Shown: positions 63,069 through 64,000 of the stretch, in pieces | Layout of the letters: every line of letters starts with the position of its first letter | Numbering within the stretch: position 1 is the first letter of the stretch | NCBI GenBank assembly: GCA_002840975.1 | Contig: PHDN01000024.1 | Location: 90,292-154,291, forward strand | Direction: 5' to 3' | Origin: Bacteroidetes bacterium HGW-Bacteroidetes-16 | Lineage (GTDB): Bacteria > Bacteroidota > Bacteroidia > Bacteroidales > F082 | DNA length: 64,000 nt | Notes under the pieces: generated by a model | Database searches by the model: none | The model's input: only the letters and a program-made list of their open reading frames with translations | What the model was told of the DNA's origin: nothing | Program-made: the position numbers and the translations under genes

Positions 63069-63104
63069 CAAGATGAACGAACCGCTAACATAGGTTTGGC
63101 AAAA

Positions 63105-63180
63105 TGTCGGGTGACATGATTCTATTACTGAATATTCCGGTGAAAGTGCGCCAGTAAATCCGGAGCAAAGTGCGCCATTG
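63105..63180. repeat. Possible IS end with two transposase-site-like repeats
   Basis: A TGTCGGGTGACATG at 63105-63118 is followed by two similar 22-bp units, TTCCGGTGAAAGTGCGCCAG (63135-63154) and TCCGGAGCAAAGTGCGCCAT (63159-63178). A TGT terminus followed by multiple direct repeats is the layout of IS21-family ends. No istA/istB coding sequence is in view, so this would be a solo end or remnant. The family call is tentative. Confidence 0.4.
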
Positions 63181-63379
63181 ATTTCCAGAGCGAACGCTTT
63201 TTTGGGTGAATTTAGCAGAAGATTCATGAATAATTTGGAAATTATAATTAATTGAAAAATAGACCTATACAAAACGATAGTCAGAATCGAGAAAAGTTAA
63301 TTATTAAGAAAAGTACAGTTAGTAACATAGCCGTTACTATTCTCCCTTCATACCTGAAGCCGATTAAACCCGGAGCTCA

Positions 63380-63658
63380 ATTCTACCATCGCCACAAAAG
63401 CAGTCTTATCATGGGCGGTTTTTTGTCCGCGGTACAGTCCTTTTTCTGATGTGTTGCGCTGAATAACCAGGTGCTCACCCCAGGGTACACTCGCTAAAAT
63501 AGGTCATTTGAACAAAGGTCGGGTTCAGTTTCCCGTTGTCCTGGTGCATGGCATCGGTAAGCCAATCAAAATATTTTCGGGCGTTGGTATGGCCGTTCAT
63601 GTCCATATCAGAGTATTTGGGAATAACTTCAAACTAAGTCTCATAGTCGGTGTTTCTG
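63380..63658 (-). pseudogene. 3' fragment of acyl-ACP thioesterase gene (duplicate)
   Basis: Close copy of 11874-12154. It carries an in-frame TAG where the intact gene encodes Leu in the ETLFEV stretch, and an extra C (CACCCCAGGG versus CACCCAGGG) that shifts the frame. The first 60% of the gene is missing: similarity stops at TCTG (63655-63658) and continues directly into the TPR lipoprotein start. Confidence 0.85.
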
Positions 63659-64000
63659 AATTTTTCTGTCTCGAAGACGAACATGTAGTCAAAAAGAATA
63701 TCAGGTAAATAAAATAGCTCATTTTTTATTTCGCTTATACCACTCCCCCCAAAAAAGAGTTGCACACGACTGATGAGCGCATGAAGGGTTCTGTATTTTT
63801 CATTTTTATGCGGCTCAAAATAGTAGCCTAAATCCGGCAACTGTTTTATGTTATGTTGATAATTTATGGTTTGTCGCGGCCAACAAACCTGTTTTTGCCT
63901 GTTAAAAAACCCATTGCTTTCTGCACATTCCTTGTTACACTATCCGCCGACTTTAGGAACGAAATGTAGCGAATTATTTCTTTTTGCCTCGAAGCCGATA
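63655..64000. repeat. Direct repeat copy 2 (continues past window edge)
   Basis: Colinear with 8756-9103 in the same orientation, ending in the codons of the DUF1905 gene 3' end (RLRGKKK). Divergence by scattered substitutions is strongest at 63745-63850. The similarity is cut only by the window edge. Confidence 0.85.
63659..63722 (-). pseudogene. 5' fragment of TPR lipoprotein gene (duplicate)
   Basis: From ATG at 63722 the minus strand reads MSYFIYLIFFLTTCSSSRQ, matching the lipoprotein signal of the TPR gene at 8823 (MRNFIYLIILLTSC). After about 21 codons it enters the thioesterase fragment out of frame and terminates. Confidence 0.8.

Noticed and set aside
63508..63840. Two frames of 66-68 codons near the right end
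   Set aside because: Both are out-of-frame readings of the duplicated thioesterase/TPR fragments.
1..64000. CRISPR array, tRNA or rRNA genes
   Set aside because: No regularly spaced repeats of CRISPR type and no tRNA cloverleaf or rRNA stretch were found by eye.
9741..64000. Integron integrase for the cassette-like genes
   Set aside because: No tyrosine recombinase gene was found in the window, so the array cannot be called a complete integron.

Overview
The window looks like a chromosomal segment of a Bacteroidota bacterium, probably an environmental member of the Bacteroidales/Marinilabiliales side. The evidence is five large secreted proteins ending in type IX secretion (T9SS) sorting domains, plus a pseudogene remnant of a sixth. 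There is also a TonB receptor with a carboxypeptidase-like N-terminal domain, signal peptides followed by Gln, an animal-type glutaminyl cyclase, and several TAnnTTTG promoter elements. No rRNA, tRNA or CRISPR array was seen.

Layout. (1) 1-4.8 kb: two tandem paralogous PKD/T9SS surface proteins. (2) 4.86-8.8 kb: TonB receptor with a His/Cys-rich small partner gene, then a TPR lipoprotein. (3) 8.8-11.9 kb: first accessory patch, with a broken DUF1905 gene, an interspersed repeat, an AlbA_2/Schlafen-type gene bounded by inverted 10-bp boxes, a decapitated cytosine methylase and a 63-bp palindromic tandem repeat. (4) 11.9-26.6 kb: core and surface genes (acyl-ACP thioesterase, MltF, TatA, peptidylarginine deiminase-like T9SS enzyme, SPOR protein, lysS, two more T9SS proteins, photolyase). 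(5) 26.6-27.3 kb: degenerate IS1634-like transposase. (6) 27.4-39.3 kb: housekeeping and envelope genes (nitroreductase, glutaminyl cyclase, FAD oxidoreductase, MORN lipoprotein, transglutaminase-like TPR protein, a TM2/DUF2752/DUF4870/M48 cluster, Nramp transporter, methyltransferase). (7) 39.3-48.1 kb: a seven-gene overlapping minus-strand polysaccharide operon with Wzx flippase, two Wzy/ligase-like proteins and glycosyltransferases, with a divergent Wzz-like gene. (8) 48.4-50.9 kb: GNAT plus PLP racemase, isoprenylcysteine-type methyltransferase, xseB. (9) 50.9-64 kb: second accessory island with an AAA_14/DUF4143 ATPase, cassette-like hypothetical genes, a type IIG restriction-modification enzyme, and a three-gene envelope operon (membrane trypsin-like protease, secreted coiled-coil/barrel protein, lipoprotein). 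It ends in a chimeric duplicate of the first patch.

The most interesting points are in the two accessory patches. Three genes are bounded by complementary boxes (for example GTTAGCTGCC upstream and GGCAGCTAAC downstream), arranged like integron cassettes with R''-L''-L'-R' sites. No integrase is in view. The same diverged repeat lies upstream of three separate cargo blocks. The last 670 bp joins the 3' part of the thioesterase gene to the 5' end of the TPR lipoprotein gene through a TCTG microhomology. That is the junction expected if the 8.76-12.15 kb segment had been circularised or tandemly duplicated. The protease/barrel/lipoprotein operon is the best candidate for an undescribed envelope system. 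These interpretations come from reading the sequence only, without database searches.
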